Made by a program: the position numbers and the translations under genes. From contig NZ_ARYN01000006.1 in the NCBI RefSeq assembly GCF_002094855.1, positions 186,001-250,000 of the forward strand: a DNA stretch of 64,000 nucleotides, read 5' to 3'. The stretch comes from Zunongwangia atlantica 22II14-10F7. Its GTDB lineage: Bacteria; Bacteroidota; Bacteroidia; Flavobacteriales; Flavobacteriaceae. The notes beneath the pieces are model-generated. The model was not told the origin of the DNA and ran no database searches. It was given only the letters and a program-made list of their open reading frames with translations. This document shows, in pieces, positions 1 through 7,913 of the stretch. Position 1 is the stretch's first letter. The number at the start of each line of letters is the position of its first letter.

Positions 1-1
1 T

Positions 2-61
2 TTGGTGAACGCGGTTGGTTTTGGCGGTAATGCCGTTTCTATTTTAATTAATAAAGTTTAA
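2..61 (+). CDS. 3-oxoacyl-ACP synthase, C-terminal fragment (cut by window edge)
   Basis: Only the last 19 codons and a TAA stop lie in the window. The frame contains NAVGFGGNAVS, the glycine-rich loop found near the C-terminus of FabB/FabF-type condensing enzymes (family form N-S-F-G-F-G-G-x-N). The catalytic Cys and His residues would lie off the left edge. A ketoacyl synthase just upstream of bioB suggests a role in fatty-acid or pimeloyl/biotin supply, but that is inference. The assignment rests on this one motif. Confidence 0.6.
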   Translation: MVNAVGFGGNAVSILINKV

Positions 62-141
62 TATGTTTTTGCTCTAATGAGCGAAAAAGCCTCGCTGCTC
101 TTTTAGCGAAGTTTTGATTATTTTTGAATAAATCTATTTTC

Positions 142-1239
142 ATGGCGACAAGACATAACTGGACCAAAGAAGAAATTTTAGAGATTTACAATAAACCTTT
201 AATGGAACTGCTTTACGAAGCAGCTACGGTTCATAGAAAACATCATGATCCTAATACTGTACAGGTTTCAACTTTACTTTCTATAAAAACAGGCGGTTGC
301 CCGGAAGATTGTGGTTATTGCCCACAGGCAGCTCGTTATCATACCGATATCGAAGGTAACGATCTAATGAGTGTAAATCATGTAAAAGCACAGGCTTTAC
401 GTGCAAAATCTGCCGGAAGTTCTCGTGTTTGTATGGGAGCAGCCTGGAGAAACGTAAAAGATGGGCCAGAATTTGACAATGTTTTAGAAATGGTGCGCAC
501 CATTAATAAGCTTGATATGGAGGTTTGCTGTACGCTGGGAATGCTTACTGAGAACCAGGCGCAGCGTTTAGCTGAAGCAGGTTTGTATGCATACAACCAT
601 AATTTAGATACTTCTGAAGAATATTATAAAGAGGTAATTTCTACTCGTGGTTTTGAAGATCGTTTAGAAACCATTGACAATGTTAGAAAAACCAATGTTA
701 CGGTTTGTAGCGGAGGTATTATTGGAATGGGAGAAAAGGAAGAAGATCGTGCCGGGATGTTAGTGGCACTTTCAACTTTAAATCCGCAACCAGAATCTGT
801 GCCTATTAACGCTTTAGTTCCTGTTGAAGGAACACCAATGGAAGAGCAGGCTCCGGTTTCAATTTGGGAGATGGTAAGAATGGTGGCTACAACCAGAATT
901 ATAATGCCAGAAACTCAGGTTAGATTATCTGCCGGGCGTACACAAATGAGTAGAGAAGGGCAGGCAATGTGTTTCTTTGCCGGAGCAAATTCAATTTTTG
1001 CCGGGGATAAATTGTTAACTACGCCAAATCCAGATGTAAGTGAAGACATGCAAATGTTTAAAGCTTTAGGATTGAATCCACAAAAGCCATTCACTAAAAA
1101 GTCGAAACCAGAAACGGTAGAAGCTTCAGAATCTAAATATAATTCGCTTGGTGAAAAGCCAAAATGGTCTAGACCTGGGCATACGATCGAGCGAAATGTA
1201 ATAACAGAAGAAAAACAAAAAGCTAAAGCGAAAGCTTAA
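142..1239 (+). CDS. bioB: Biotin synthase BioB
   Basis: Radical-SAM enzyme that inserts sulfur into dethiobiotin, the last step of biotin synthesis, in the cytoplasm. The radical-SAM cluster motif is GGCPEDCGYCPQ, with Cys at about residues 53, 57 and 60. The family signatures YNHNLDT and SAGR-type sequence (RLSAGR) follow, and the 365-residue length fits with a charged C-terminal tail. An in-frame TTG lies 18 bases upstream, but the ATG at 142 gives the usual N-terminus (MATRHNWTKEE). It follows the ketoacyl synthase by 80 bp and is followed 8 bp later by a cupin-like gene, so co-transcription is likely. No BioA, BioD or BioF is in the window. Confidence 0.97.
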   Translation: MATRHNWTKEEILEIYNKPLMELLYEAATVHRKHHDPNTVQVSTLLSIKTGGCPEDCGYCPQAARYHTDIEGNDLMSVNHVKAQALRAKSAGSSRVCMGAAWRNVKDGPEFDNVLEMVRTINKLDMEVCCTLGMLTENQAQRLAEAGLYAYNHNLDTSEEYYKEVISTRGFEDRLETIDNVRKTNVTVCSGGIIGMGEKEEDRAGMLVALSTLNPQPESVPINALVPVEGTPMEEQAPVSIWEMVRMVATTRIIMPETQVRLSAGRTQMSREGQAMCFFAGANSIFAGDKLLTTPNPDVSEDMQMFKALGLNPQKPFTKKSKPETVEASESKYNSLGEKPKWSRPGHTIERNVITEEKQKAKAKA

Positions 1240-1247
1240 ATCTGAAT

Positions 1248-2117
1248 ATGCAGCTGGATCTTCAGGAAGTACCAAGAGTTAAAGGAATTTCTAAAGAGGA
1301 ATTTCAGAGGGAATTTTTTATTCCGCAGCGACCGGTAGTTTTTGAAGATCTTGCTAAAAACTGGCCGGCTTATCAAAATTGGAGTTTTGATTATTTTAAA
1401 GAGAAAGCCGGTGATGTTGTAGTGCCACTTTATGATAGTACTCCGGCAAAAGGGAGGCAAAATTCTCATGGTGCTGCCATGAAATTACCAATTAAAGAAT
1501 ATTTTGATATCCTTGAAAAAGGACCTTCAGATTTAAGAATGTTCTTTTTTAATCTTCTGCAAAACTGTCCAGAGCTTTTAAATGATATAGAATATCCAGA
1601 TTTAGGGGTAAAATTCTTTAAAAAACTGCCGGTTTTATTTGTAGGAGGTGAGGGGTCTAGTGTCGTGATGCATTACGATATGGATCTAGCAAATAATTTT
1701 CATTTTAATTTTGCTGGCAAAAAGCGTGTATTGCTATATCCACCAGATCAAACAAAGTATCTGTATAAAGTTCCGCACTCTATTGTGAGCATGGAAATTA
1801 TAAATATGGATAATCCAGATTTTAAAACCTATCCTGCGCTCGCAAAAGCCAAAGGTTTTGAAGCAAATCTTGGTCACGGGGAAGGTTTATTTATGCCAAG
1901 TAAATGGTGGCATTTTATAAAATATGAAACTGCCAGTTTATCACTTACATTAAGATCGTTTCCCAGGTCACCGGGAAAGGTGTTGGAGGTTTTAAATAAT
2001 CTTTTATTTATGCGGAATTACGATAACCTAATGCGTAAAATAAAAGGGCAGGACTGGATAGATTACAAAAACAAACAAGCTATAAAAAAGACCCATAAAT
2101 GGGCTAATATCGACTAA
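1248..2117 (+). CDS. Cupin-like (JmjC/Cupin_8) family protein, copy 1
   Basis: A 289-residue protein of the cupin_8/JmjC-like 2-oxoglutarate, Fe(II)-dependent hydroxylase superfamily. The putative iron triad is visible: His142-x-Asp144 in VMHYDMD and a distal His222 in SKWWHFIKY. The N-terminal PQRPVVFEDLAKNWPA segment is typical of these proteins. There is no signal peptide, so it is expected in the cytoplasm. Its substrate is unknown; relatives hydroxylate proteins or tRNA. It overlaps the next gene, a clear paralogue of equal length, by one base (TAATG), so the pair is almost certainly translated from one mRNA. Hydroxylase activity is inferred from the triad. Confidence 0.85.
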   Translation: MQLDLQEVPRVKGISKEEFQREFFIPQRPVVFEDLAKNWPAYQNWSFDYFKEKAGDVVVPLYDSTPAKGRQNSHGAAMKLPIKEYFDILEKGPSDLRMFFFNLLQNCPELLNDIEYPDLGVKFFKKLPVLFVGGEGSSVVMHYDMDLANNFHFNFAGKKRVLLYPPDQTKYLYKVPHSIVSMEIINMDNPDFKTYPALAKAKGFEANLGHGEGLFMPSKWWHFIKYETASLSLTLRSFPRSPGKVLEVLNNLLFMRNYDNLMRKIKGQDWIDYKNKQAIKKTHKWANID

Positions 2118-2986
2118 TGAAGTACGGAGGTTTGCAGTTGGCAGAAATTCCCAGAGTAAAAAGAATTTCGAAAGAAGATTTTGTGAAGAATTATGTGCAG
2201 CCACAAAAGCCAGTTGTAATAGAAAATTTGATTGAAGACTGGCCAGCGTTTAAGAAATGGGATCTGGATTATATAAAAGAGCTTGCCGGTGATAAAGTAG
2301 TGCCTTTATACGACGACAGGCCAATTACTTCAGAATATAAATTTAATCAGCCGCATGCTGAGATGAAAATGGCAGATTATATCGATCTGCTAAAATCTAA
2401 ACCTACAGATTACAGGATATTTCTCTATCATTTAATGAAAGAAGTTCCTGCTTTACAAAAGGATTTTAAATTCCCTAAAATTGGATTGCGTATCATAAAG
2501 CAGTTGCCAATGTTATTTTTTGGTGGTGAAAACTCTAAAGTTTTTATGCATTATGATATCGATTTTGCAAATATTCTTCATTTTCATTTTCATGGAAAAA
2601 AGCAATGTATTATTTATCCACCTTCAGAAAGTAAATATCTTTATAAAGTTCCCCATGCTTTAATTTCCAGAGAAGACATCGATTATAGAAGTCCGGATTT
2701 GGAAAAATTTCCGGCTTTAAAGAAAGCTAAAGGTTATGTGACTGAATTAAATCATGGTGAAACCCTTTATATGCCAGAGGGTTATTGGCATCAAATGACC
2801 TATCTAACCCCTGGATTCTCTATGAGTTTAAGAGCAACGCCGCGTACAGTTCTTAATTTGTCTAAAGCGGTTTATAATCTTGTGGTTATGCGTAATTTTG
2901 ACAATTATATGCGTAAATGGCGTGGCCAAAAGTGGATAGATTATAAAAACGCAAAAGCCATAGAGAATACCCAAAAGCATATTTAA
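2117..2986 (+). CDS. Cupin-like (JmjC/Cupin_8) family protein, copy 2
   Basis: Paralogue of the preceding gene (289 residues), sharing PRVKRISKEDF, a PQKPVVIENL segment and the C-terminal WIDYKNAKAIE region. The putative Fe(II) ligands are His145-x-Asp147 in MHYDID and His225 in GYWHQMTY. The two proteins are diverged well beyond a recent duplication but keep the same architecture, which hints at a heterodimer or two related substrates. Its ATG overlaps the previous stop codon. No signal peptide. The reaction and target cannot be read from the sequence. Confidence 0.85.
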   Translation: MKYGGLQLAEIPRVKRISKEDFVKNYVQPQKPVVIENLIEDWPAFKKWDLDYIKELAGDKVVPLYDDRPITSEYKFNQPHAEMKMADYIDLLKSKPTDYRIFLYHLMKEVPALQKDFKFPKIGLRIIKQLPMLFFGGENSKVFMHYDIDFANILHFHFHGKKQCIIYPPSESKYLYKVPHALISREDIDYRSPDLEKFPALKKAKGYVTELNHGETLYMPEGYWHQMTYLTPGFSMSLRATPRTVLNLSKAVYNLVVMRNFDNYMRKWRGQKWIDYKNAKAIENTQKHI

Positions 2987-3090
2987 AGATATCTGGATAT
3001 TTGGCAATATTAGAGATTTTTGGGATGTGTTTTTTATAACTCAACTATCCTGGTTAATATTCTTAATTTTAGTTTGAAAAAATTTCGGTT

Positions 3091-3585
3091 TTGAAAATCC
3101 CTCTAAATCATCGAATTTCAACTTCAGAAATCATTTACCTTATAAAATGCGTGTTAGGAACTATCGCCTGCTATGCATTGTATGTTTCGTTTCCAGAATA
3201 TCCGTTTTATTGGAGTGTTATTTCCTGTTTATTGGTGTTCTCTCAGGAAAACGACCGTGAATTAGCTTTAAATAGGATTAGAGCCAATTTTTTAGGCAGT
3301 TTTGTAGGTTTGGCGGTCTATTTTTTGCCAATCTCCCACCTACTTATATTTTGTTTAGGTGTGGCTTTTACTATTTTGCTAGGGATTTTATTAAAAATTG
3401 AGCCTACTATACGATCTGCATTAGCAGCAGTGATAATTGTAATTATTAATGAGGATAAAGCAGATACTGCCTGGGTTGTGAGTTTGCATAGGGCAGGTTG
3501 TGTGCTGTTAGGTTGTTTAATAGCACTGTTTATTTCGATGTTTTTTAATAGACTTTATAATGCTTTTTTTAATCGGAGGATGTAG
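3091..3585 (+). CDS. Small FUSC / aromatic-acid-exporter-like membrane protein
   Basis: A 164-residue protein with about five hydrophobic segments, starting on TTG because no ATG lies upstream in frame. The FYWSVISCLLVF segment followed by a charged loop (SQENDRELALNRIRANFLGSFVG) resembles the N-terminal membrane half of FUSC/DUF939 (aromatic acid exporter-like) proteins. It lacks the cytoplasmic domain of full-length members. Its substrate is unknown. The 3' end overlaps the convergent recX gene by 17 bp, so no terminator separates the two. Confidence 0.65.
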   Translation: MKIPLNHRISTSEIIYLIKCVLGTIACYALYVSFPEYPFYWSVISCLLVFSQENDRELALNRIRANFLGSFVGLAVYFLPISHLLIFCLGVAFTILLGILLKIEPTIRSALAAVIIVIINEDKADTAWVVSLHRAGCVLLGCLIALFISMFFNRLYNAFFNRRM

Positions 3586-4051
3586 CGAGATCGCTAGCTT
3601 TTTCGAAGATTAAATGACTTTCCCAACCTCGATATTGTAGATAATCTGCTAGCTTTTTTTTCTTTTTGATTACTGAAGTTTCTGTAATCGACTCCCATTT
3701 TTTTTCAGAAATTTCATGAAAAGTTGAAATATAATCGGCTTCAGATATTTCTTTTAGTCCTGTTTGAATATTTCTTGAAGAAATTCCCCGCAATTTTAAT
3801 TCGTTTGTGATTCTCTTTTTTCCCCATTTTTTAATTCTGAATTTTCCACGAGCAAAACTTTTAGCGAAACGCTCTTCGTTAAGAAAATTTTCCTGCATAA
3901 GCTGCATGATAATATGCTGCTGAGCTTCAGGAATCATATTCATGCTTTTTAGTTTTTCTTCAACTTCCTTATGCGTTCTATCGCGATACGCACAAAATTG
4001 CATCAGTTTTACGGTAGCTTCTTTAACGGTGAAAGATTTCTTGGTATCCAT
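3569..4051 (-). CDS. recX: Regulatory protein RecX
   Basis: 160 residues, the usual size for RecX, an all-helical cytoplasmic protein that modulates RecA filaments. Family features are CAYRDRTHKEVEEKL near residue 20, FLNEERFAKSFARGKFR in the middle, and KKRITNELKLRGI. It is monocistronic here and not next to recA. Its 3' end overlaps the convergent FUSC-like gene, so antisense transcription could couple them. Confidence 0.9.
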   Translation of the reverse strand: MDTKKSFTVKEATVKLMQFCAYRDRTHKEVEEKLKSMNMIPEAQQHIIMQLMQENFLNEERFAKSFARGKFRIKKWGKKRITNELKLRGISSRNIQTGLKEISEADYISTFHEISEKKWESITETSVIKKKKKLADYLQYRGWESHLIFEKASDLATSSD

Positions 4052-4108
4052 TGTGAGGCAAGCTAAGCTAAAATTCTATATTTTAGAGACAAAATTAAAG
4101 TAAAACTT

Positions 4109-5542
4109 ATGAAGAAAATTTACATTCTACTTCCATTTTTAGTTTTCGGTTTCTCTATGTTTGCTCAAGAAGCAAAGAGAAAAGATTATACAGATGCGCT
4201 AAAATTTGTTGAGGTTTGGTTAGATGCGCAAAAAGATTTTGATAATTTACCTGGGATAAGTGCGGTCGTTGTAGATGATCAGGAAATTATTTGGAAAGGC
4301 GGATTTGGTGAATCTAATATGGCTGAAGGAATTGGAACAGATCCTGCCACGATTTGCAGTATTTGCTCTATTTCTAAATTGTTTACGTCTATTGCAGTAA
4401 TGAAGCTTTATGAAGAAGGGAAGCTAAGTTTGGATGATGAAATCCAGGATATTTTACCCTGGTTTAGTCTTAAGCAAAGATATGAAGGAAGCGGTCCAAT
4501 AACAATTAGAGCTATTTTAACCCATTCTGCCGGGTTGCCAAGAGAAGCAAATGCATCTTATTGGAGTGCGCCAGATTTCGAGTTTCCAGAGGATAAGGAT
4601 TTTGAAGAAGGTTTAGCAGAATTAGAAACTTTATACCCTTCTTCTACCTATTTTCAGTATAGTAATTTAGGATTAGCACTTTTAGGTAAAGTAGTTGAAG
4701 AAGTTTCTGGCAAAGATTACGATACATACATAGAAGAAAATATTCTTGAGCCTTTAAGATTAAAAGATACCCGAAGTTTTCTTCCAAAAGAACTTTATGG
4801 TAAAGAAATGGCAATTGGTTATAGTGCTACAAAACGTGATGGAGATCGAGAGGTAATTAATTTTTTTGAAGCCAACGCAATAACCCCAGCGGCCGGATTT
4901 TCTTCAAATGTTTTGGATTTAGCAAAGTTTGCTTCCTGGCAGTTTAGGTTATTGAATGAAGACGCCGGATATGAAGTTTTAAAATCTTCAACCCTAAAAT
5001 ATATGCAAAATGTGCAATGGGTAGATCCAGATTTTGATACAATGTGGGGATTAGGTTTTTCGGTTTATAAAGGGCCAGATGGTAGCAAATGGGTAGGCCA
5101 TGGAGGTAGTTGTCCTGGCTATAGAACAGTGGTAAGCCTAAATACTAAGACCAAAATGGCATTTTCTGTAATGATAAATGCGGGAGGTGAAAGTCCAGAG
5201 AAATATGTAAGAGGGATGCATTCCATTTTATCTAAGGGACAGTTAAGTTCAGATAATGATAGTAAGGTGAAATTAGATGATTATGTGGGGTATTTTAATC
5301 CGCAACCCTGGTCTAGTGAAATGTATATTGGAAAGTGGGGTGATAAACTGGCGCTTATCTATTTGCCGTCTTCTTCACCCGGTTCTGATTTAACTTTTTT
5401 AAAGCACGTTAAGGGTGATGAGTTTAGAAGAGTAAGAGAAAATGGTGAGCTAGGTGAATCCATTTCTTTTATAAGAGATGAAGATGGAAATATTACTAAA
5501 ATGAAGCGGTATAATAATTTCTACACCAAAATCAATAAGTGA
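4109..5542 (+). CDS. Secreted serine hydrolase, class C beta-lactamase / penicillin-binding family
   Basis: 477 residues with an N-terminal signal peptide (KKIYILLPFLVFGFSMFAQ), so it is periplasmic or exported. The beta-lactamase-type triad motifs are present: Ser87-I-S-Lys90, Tyr184-S-Asn186 and His331-G-G in the KTG position. An HSAGLP stretch, common in this family, lies near residue 144. About 100 residues follow the catalytic domain, resembling the C-terminal domain of DUF3471/esterase-type relatives. True beta-lactamase activity is not implied; relatives include peptidases and esterases. It is monocistronic and ends at a strong bidirectional terminator. Confidence 0.85.
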   Translation: MKKIYILLPFLVFGFSMFAQEAKRKDYTDALKFVEVWLDAQKDFDNLPGISAVVVDDQEIIWKGGFGESNMAEGIGTDPATICSICSISKLFTSIAVMKLYEEGKLSLDDEIQDILPWFSLKQRYEGSGPITIRAILTHSAGLPREANASYWSAPDFEFPEDKDFEEGLAELETLYPSSTYFQYSNLGLALLGKVVEEVSGKDYDTYIEENILEPLRLKDTRSFLPKELYGKEMAIGYSATKRDGDREVINFFEANAITPAAGFSSNVLDLAKFASWQFRLLNEDAGYEVLKSSTLKYMQNVQWVDPDFDTMWGLGFSVYKGPDGSKWVGHGGSCPGYRTVVSLNTKTKMAFSVMINAGGESPEKYVRGMHSILSKGQLSSDNDSKVKLDDYVGYFNPQPWSSEMYIGKWGDKLALIYLPSSSPGSDLTFLKHVKGDEFRRVRENGELGESISFIRDEDGNITKMKRYNNFYTKINK

Positions 5543-5565
5543 GAAATTTAAAATTGAAGTATAAA

Positions 5566-5598
5566 AAAACGCCTTGCAAAATTTTTGCAAGGCGTTTT
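5566..5598. terminator. Bidirectional intrinsic terminator
   Basis: A 16-bp perfect inverted repeat (AAAACGCCTTGCAAAA and its complement) around one unpaired base, with A-run and T-run on the flanks. It sits between the convergent serine hydrolase and RNase E/G genes and can serve both. Confidence 0.9.
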
Positions 5599-5603
5599 AA
5601 GTT

Positions 5604-7142
5604 TTATCGTATCACTTTCCCGTCTTTATCGTGAAAGTGGTATTCTAAATACGTGTAAGCATCTCTTGGTATAATTTTAACCCATCGTTTATGGTCAAAA
5701 AACCATTGCGATCTGGGAGATGGAAAGCCTTTGGTTAAAAAGGCTGAAATAAATGGGTGCGTAGATAGCGTGATCTTTTTATGATTTTTCTTGATCAGGC
5801 GATCTAAATCGGCTTTAATTTTTTGTATTAAGATAATTGGTGCCTCAATCTCACCATCGCCGTTAGGATTCTCCTCACGGGTCTTAATATTCATTTCTGG
5901 CCGTACGCGTTGTCTTGTAATTTGTATAAGTCCAAATTTACTAGGAGGGAGGATCTTGTGCTTGGCACGATCGTCACTCATTTCCTGTTTAAGGTGATCG
6001 AAAAGGGTTTTGCGGTTTTCAGCTTTTCCCATATCGATAAAATCGACTACAATAATGCCGCCCATATCGCGAAGTCTTAACTGGCGCGCAATTTCTGTAG
6101 CACTAATTAAATTAACCTCTAAAGCGGTATCTTCCTGGTTTTTGGATTTGTTAGAACGGTTCCCACTGTTCACGTCGATAACGTGCATAGCTTCTGTATG
6201 TTCTATAACCAGATAGGCGCCTTTACTCATCGATACAGTGCGCCCAAAGGAAGTTTTTATCTGTCTCTCGATACCGAACTTTTCAAAAATTGGAACATTG
6301 GACTGATGTAATTTTACAATTGATTCTTTGCTAGGAGCGATTTCGCTCACATAGTCTTTAATTTGTGTGTAAAGCGTTTCATCATCTACAGTAATAGAAG
6401 TAAAAGTGTCGTTAAAAATATCTCTTAATAGAGATGATGCACGATTTAATTCTCCTAGTACTTTAGATGGATAATGAGGCTTATACAATTTTTTACACAT
6501 TGCTGTCCATCGACCCATCAAATTTTGGAGGTCTTTGTCCAGCTCTGCTACTTTTTTGCCTTCGGCTACAGTTCTTACGATAACGCCAAAACCTTTAGGT
6601 TTTATACTTTTTACAAGGCGTTTTAAGCGATCCTTTTCTTCTTTGCTTTCGATCTTTTGTGAAACCGAAATTCTATTAGAGAAAGGAACCAGAACAATAT
6701 ATCTTCCTGGTAAAGATAACTCACTGCTAATGCGGGGACCTTTGGTAGATATTGGTTCTTTTACGATTTGAACCAGTAGCGATTGATTTGACTTTAAGAC
6801 ATCGGTAATACTTCCGTTTTTGTCTATATCTTTTTCAAAAGTAAAATTCTTTAAAGAATAATCTTTTAGTTTACCTGTGCTTACACGTTTTATGAACTTA
6901 AGCAAGGATGAAACCTGAGGGCCCAGATCATGATAGTGTAAAAAACCATCTTTAGTATAGCCAACATTTACAAATGCAGCATTTAACCCGGGGACAGCCT
7001 TTCTAATCTTGGCGATTAAAATATCGCCAACATTAAAATTGTTGTCGTCTTCATCCTTGTTGAGTTCAATAAGTTTTCCATCTTTTAATAAGGCAAAATC
7101 TACAGCAGAGGATTCGGACCGTATAATTAATTCTTTGTCCAC
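5604..7142 (-). CDS. rng: Ribonuclease E/G family endoribonuclease
   Basis: 512 residues, matching RNase G length rather than the long RNase E form. It cleaves single-stranded RNA in rRNA maturation and mRNA decay. An S1-like RNA-binding region spans about residues 35-125. The catalytic magnesium ligands are Asp323 (IDVNSG) and Asp367 (VVDFIDM), 44 residues apart, as in the family. The Zn-link motif CPxCxG that bridges dimers in proteobacterial enzymes is absent; only one Cys is seen. The start codon is GTG and no ATG gives the expected N-terminus (MDKELIIRSESSAVDFALL). Its upstream region folds into hairpins. Next upstream on the same strand are a tiny basic protein and HU. Confidence 0.93.
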   Translation of the reverse strand: MDKELIIRSESSAVDFALLKDGKLIELNKDEDDNNFNVGDILIAKIRKAVPGLNAAFVNVGYTKDGFLHYHDLGPQVSSLLKFIKRVSTGKLKDYSLKNFTFEKDIDKNGSITDVLKSNQSLLVQIVKEPISTKGPRISSELSLPGRYIVLVPFSNRISVSQKIESKEEKDRLKRLVKSIKPKGFGVIVRTVAEGKKVAELDKDLQNLMGRWTAMCKKLYKPHYPSKVLGELNRASSLLRDIFNDTFTSITVDDETLYTQIKDYVSEIAPSKESIVKLHQSNVPIFEKFGIERQIKTSFGRTVSMSKGAYLVIEHTEAMHVIDVNSGNRSNKSKNQEDTALEVNLISATEIARQLRLRDMGGIIVVDFIDMGKAENRKTLFDHLKQEMSDDRAKHKILPPSKFGLIQITRQRVRPEMNIKTREENPNGDGEIEAPIILIQKIKADLDRLIKKNHKKITLSTHPFISAFLTKGFPSPRSQWFFDHKRWVKIIPRDAYTYLEYHFHDKDGKVIR

Positions 7143-7159
7143 TCTATTAGATTTTTAAG

Positions 7160-7251
7160 CCCGAAAAATTCGGGATGGATTAAACATTATTTTATCACAG
7201 GTGTTTGAAGCCTGAAGAAATTTTAAAAAATCCAATATTGGCCAAAAGGCC
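7160..7251 (-). promoter_or_regulatory. Structured 5' leader of the RNase E/G gene
   Basis: Two hairpins lie in the leader: CCCGAA/TTCGGG with a 3-base loop (7160-7174), ending 18 bases before the GTG start, and GGCC-AAAA-GGCC (7240-7251) next to a CCAATATTGG palindrome. RNase E of Escherichia coli controls its own mRNA through a structured 5' UTR, so a similar role is possible here but is inference. Confidence 0.35.
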
Positions 7252-7312
7252 TGGATGCTTTAAAATTTCGATGTCAAAGAACGTTGTTGTTAAAACAAAA
7301 TCTTTTAAACAA

Positions 7313-7338
7313 AAAAAGTAGTATGAAAACTACTTTTT
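7313..7338 (-). terminator. Intrinsic terminator of the HU / small basic protein transcript
   Basis: A 10-bp stem (AAAAAGTAGT / ACTACTTTTT) around a 6-base loop. It overlaps the last codons and stop of the 29-residue basic protein and would end the transcript before the RNase E/G gene. Confidence 0.7.
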
Positions 7339-7419
7339 CTTGTGGCGGTTAGCTCTTCTTCTTTTCTTACGCTTGTGCGTAGCTACCTTATGTCTTTTTC
7401 TTTTTTTACCACTTGGCAT
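7330..7419 (-). CDS. 29-residue highly basic protein, probable ribosome-associated peptide
   Basis: A very short frame with ATG and TAG reads MPSGKKRKRHKVATHKRKKR followed by RRANRHKKK. More than half the residues are Lys, Arg or His. I recall near-identical peptides in other Flavobacteriia, usually unannotated or called hypothetical. The composition resembles small ribosomal proteins such as Thx/Sra. A novel small protein, bL38, was reported in the Flavobacterium johnsoniae ribosome; whether this is the same gene I cannot tell. It lies 60 bp downstream of HU on the same strand, and its stop is inside a terminator stem, so it is likely the last gene of the HU transcript. Confidence 0.75.
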   Translation of the reverse strand: MPSGKKRKRHKVATHKRKKRRRANRHKKK

Positions 7420-7479
7420 AGTGTTACGTTTTAATTAATAAATTTATTTCATTATTCCAGAAGCTATATCCTGGATAGC

Positions 7480-7770
7480 TTATTTTACATCTACGTTGCT
7501 CTTTACACCCTCTACGAAGATTTTCGCTGGTTTAAATGCTGGGATGTTGTGAGCTGGGATTTTAATAGTTGTGTTCTTAGAAATGTTTCTTCCTGTTTTT
7601 TCAGCTCTTGTTTTTACAACAAAGCTTCCAAAACCTCTTAAATAAACATTGTCTCCACTTTCTAAAGAAGATTTAACCTCTTCCATAAAGGTTTCTATTG
7701 TAGCTTGTACATCACCTTTTTCCATTCCTAATTTCTCCGAAATATTCGCTACGATATCTGCTTTCGTCAT
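7480..7770 (-). CDS. HU/IHF-family DNA-binding protein
   Basis: 96 residues, the usual HU size. It carries the family pattern MTKADIVANISEKLG at the N-terminus, a beta-saddle with GFGSF (RGFGSFVVKTRAEKTGRN) and the DNA-arm IPAHNIPAFKPAK containing the conserved Pro. It acts as a dimeric nucleoid architectural protein. It has its own promoter on the minus strand and is followed by the 29-residue basic protein. HU and IHF subunits cannot be told apart here. Confidence 0.95.
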   Translation of the reverse strand: MTKADIVANISEKLGMEKGDVQATIETFMEEVKSSLESGDNVYLRGFGSFVVKTRAEKTGRNISKNTTIKIPAHNIPAFKPAKIFVEGVKSNVDVK

Positions 7771-7820
7771 TTTCGTGCTATTTAATATTTATAAATTGGG
7801 GTTCTTAATTTTCAAGGGGG

Positions 7821-7853
7821 CAAATATAAGAATTATATATTCAATATTTCAAA
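7821..7853 (-). promoter_or_regulatory. Promoter of the HU gene (Bacteroidota type)
   Basis: On the minus strand TATATTTG (7821-7828) matches the TAnnTTTG -7 element, and TTTG (7850-7853) lies 21 bp upstream as the -33 element. The predicted start near 7814 gives a leader of about 40 bases. Confidence 0.7.
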
Positions 7854-7913
7854 CCTAAATCATTAAATAATAACGGAATAAACAATTTATATTGCGCCAA
7901 GACATTTTAAATT

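Noticed and set aside
4109-5542. Serine hydrolase as an antibiotic-resistance beta-lactamase
   Set aside because: The triad motifs are shared with many esterases and peptidases; the long C-terminal domain and genomic setting do not point to resistance.
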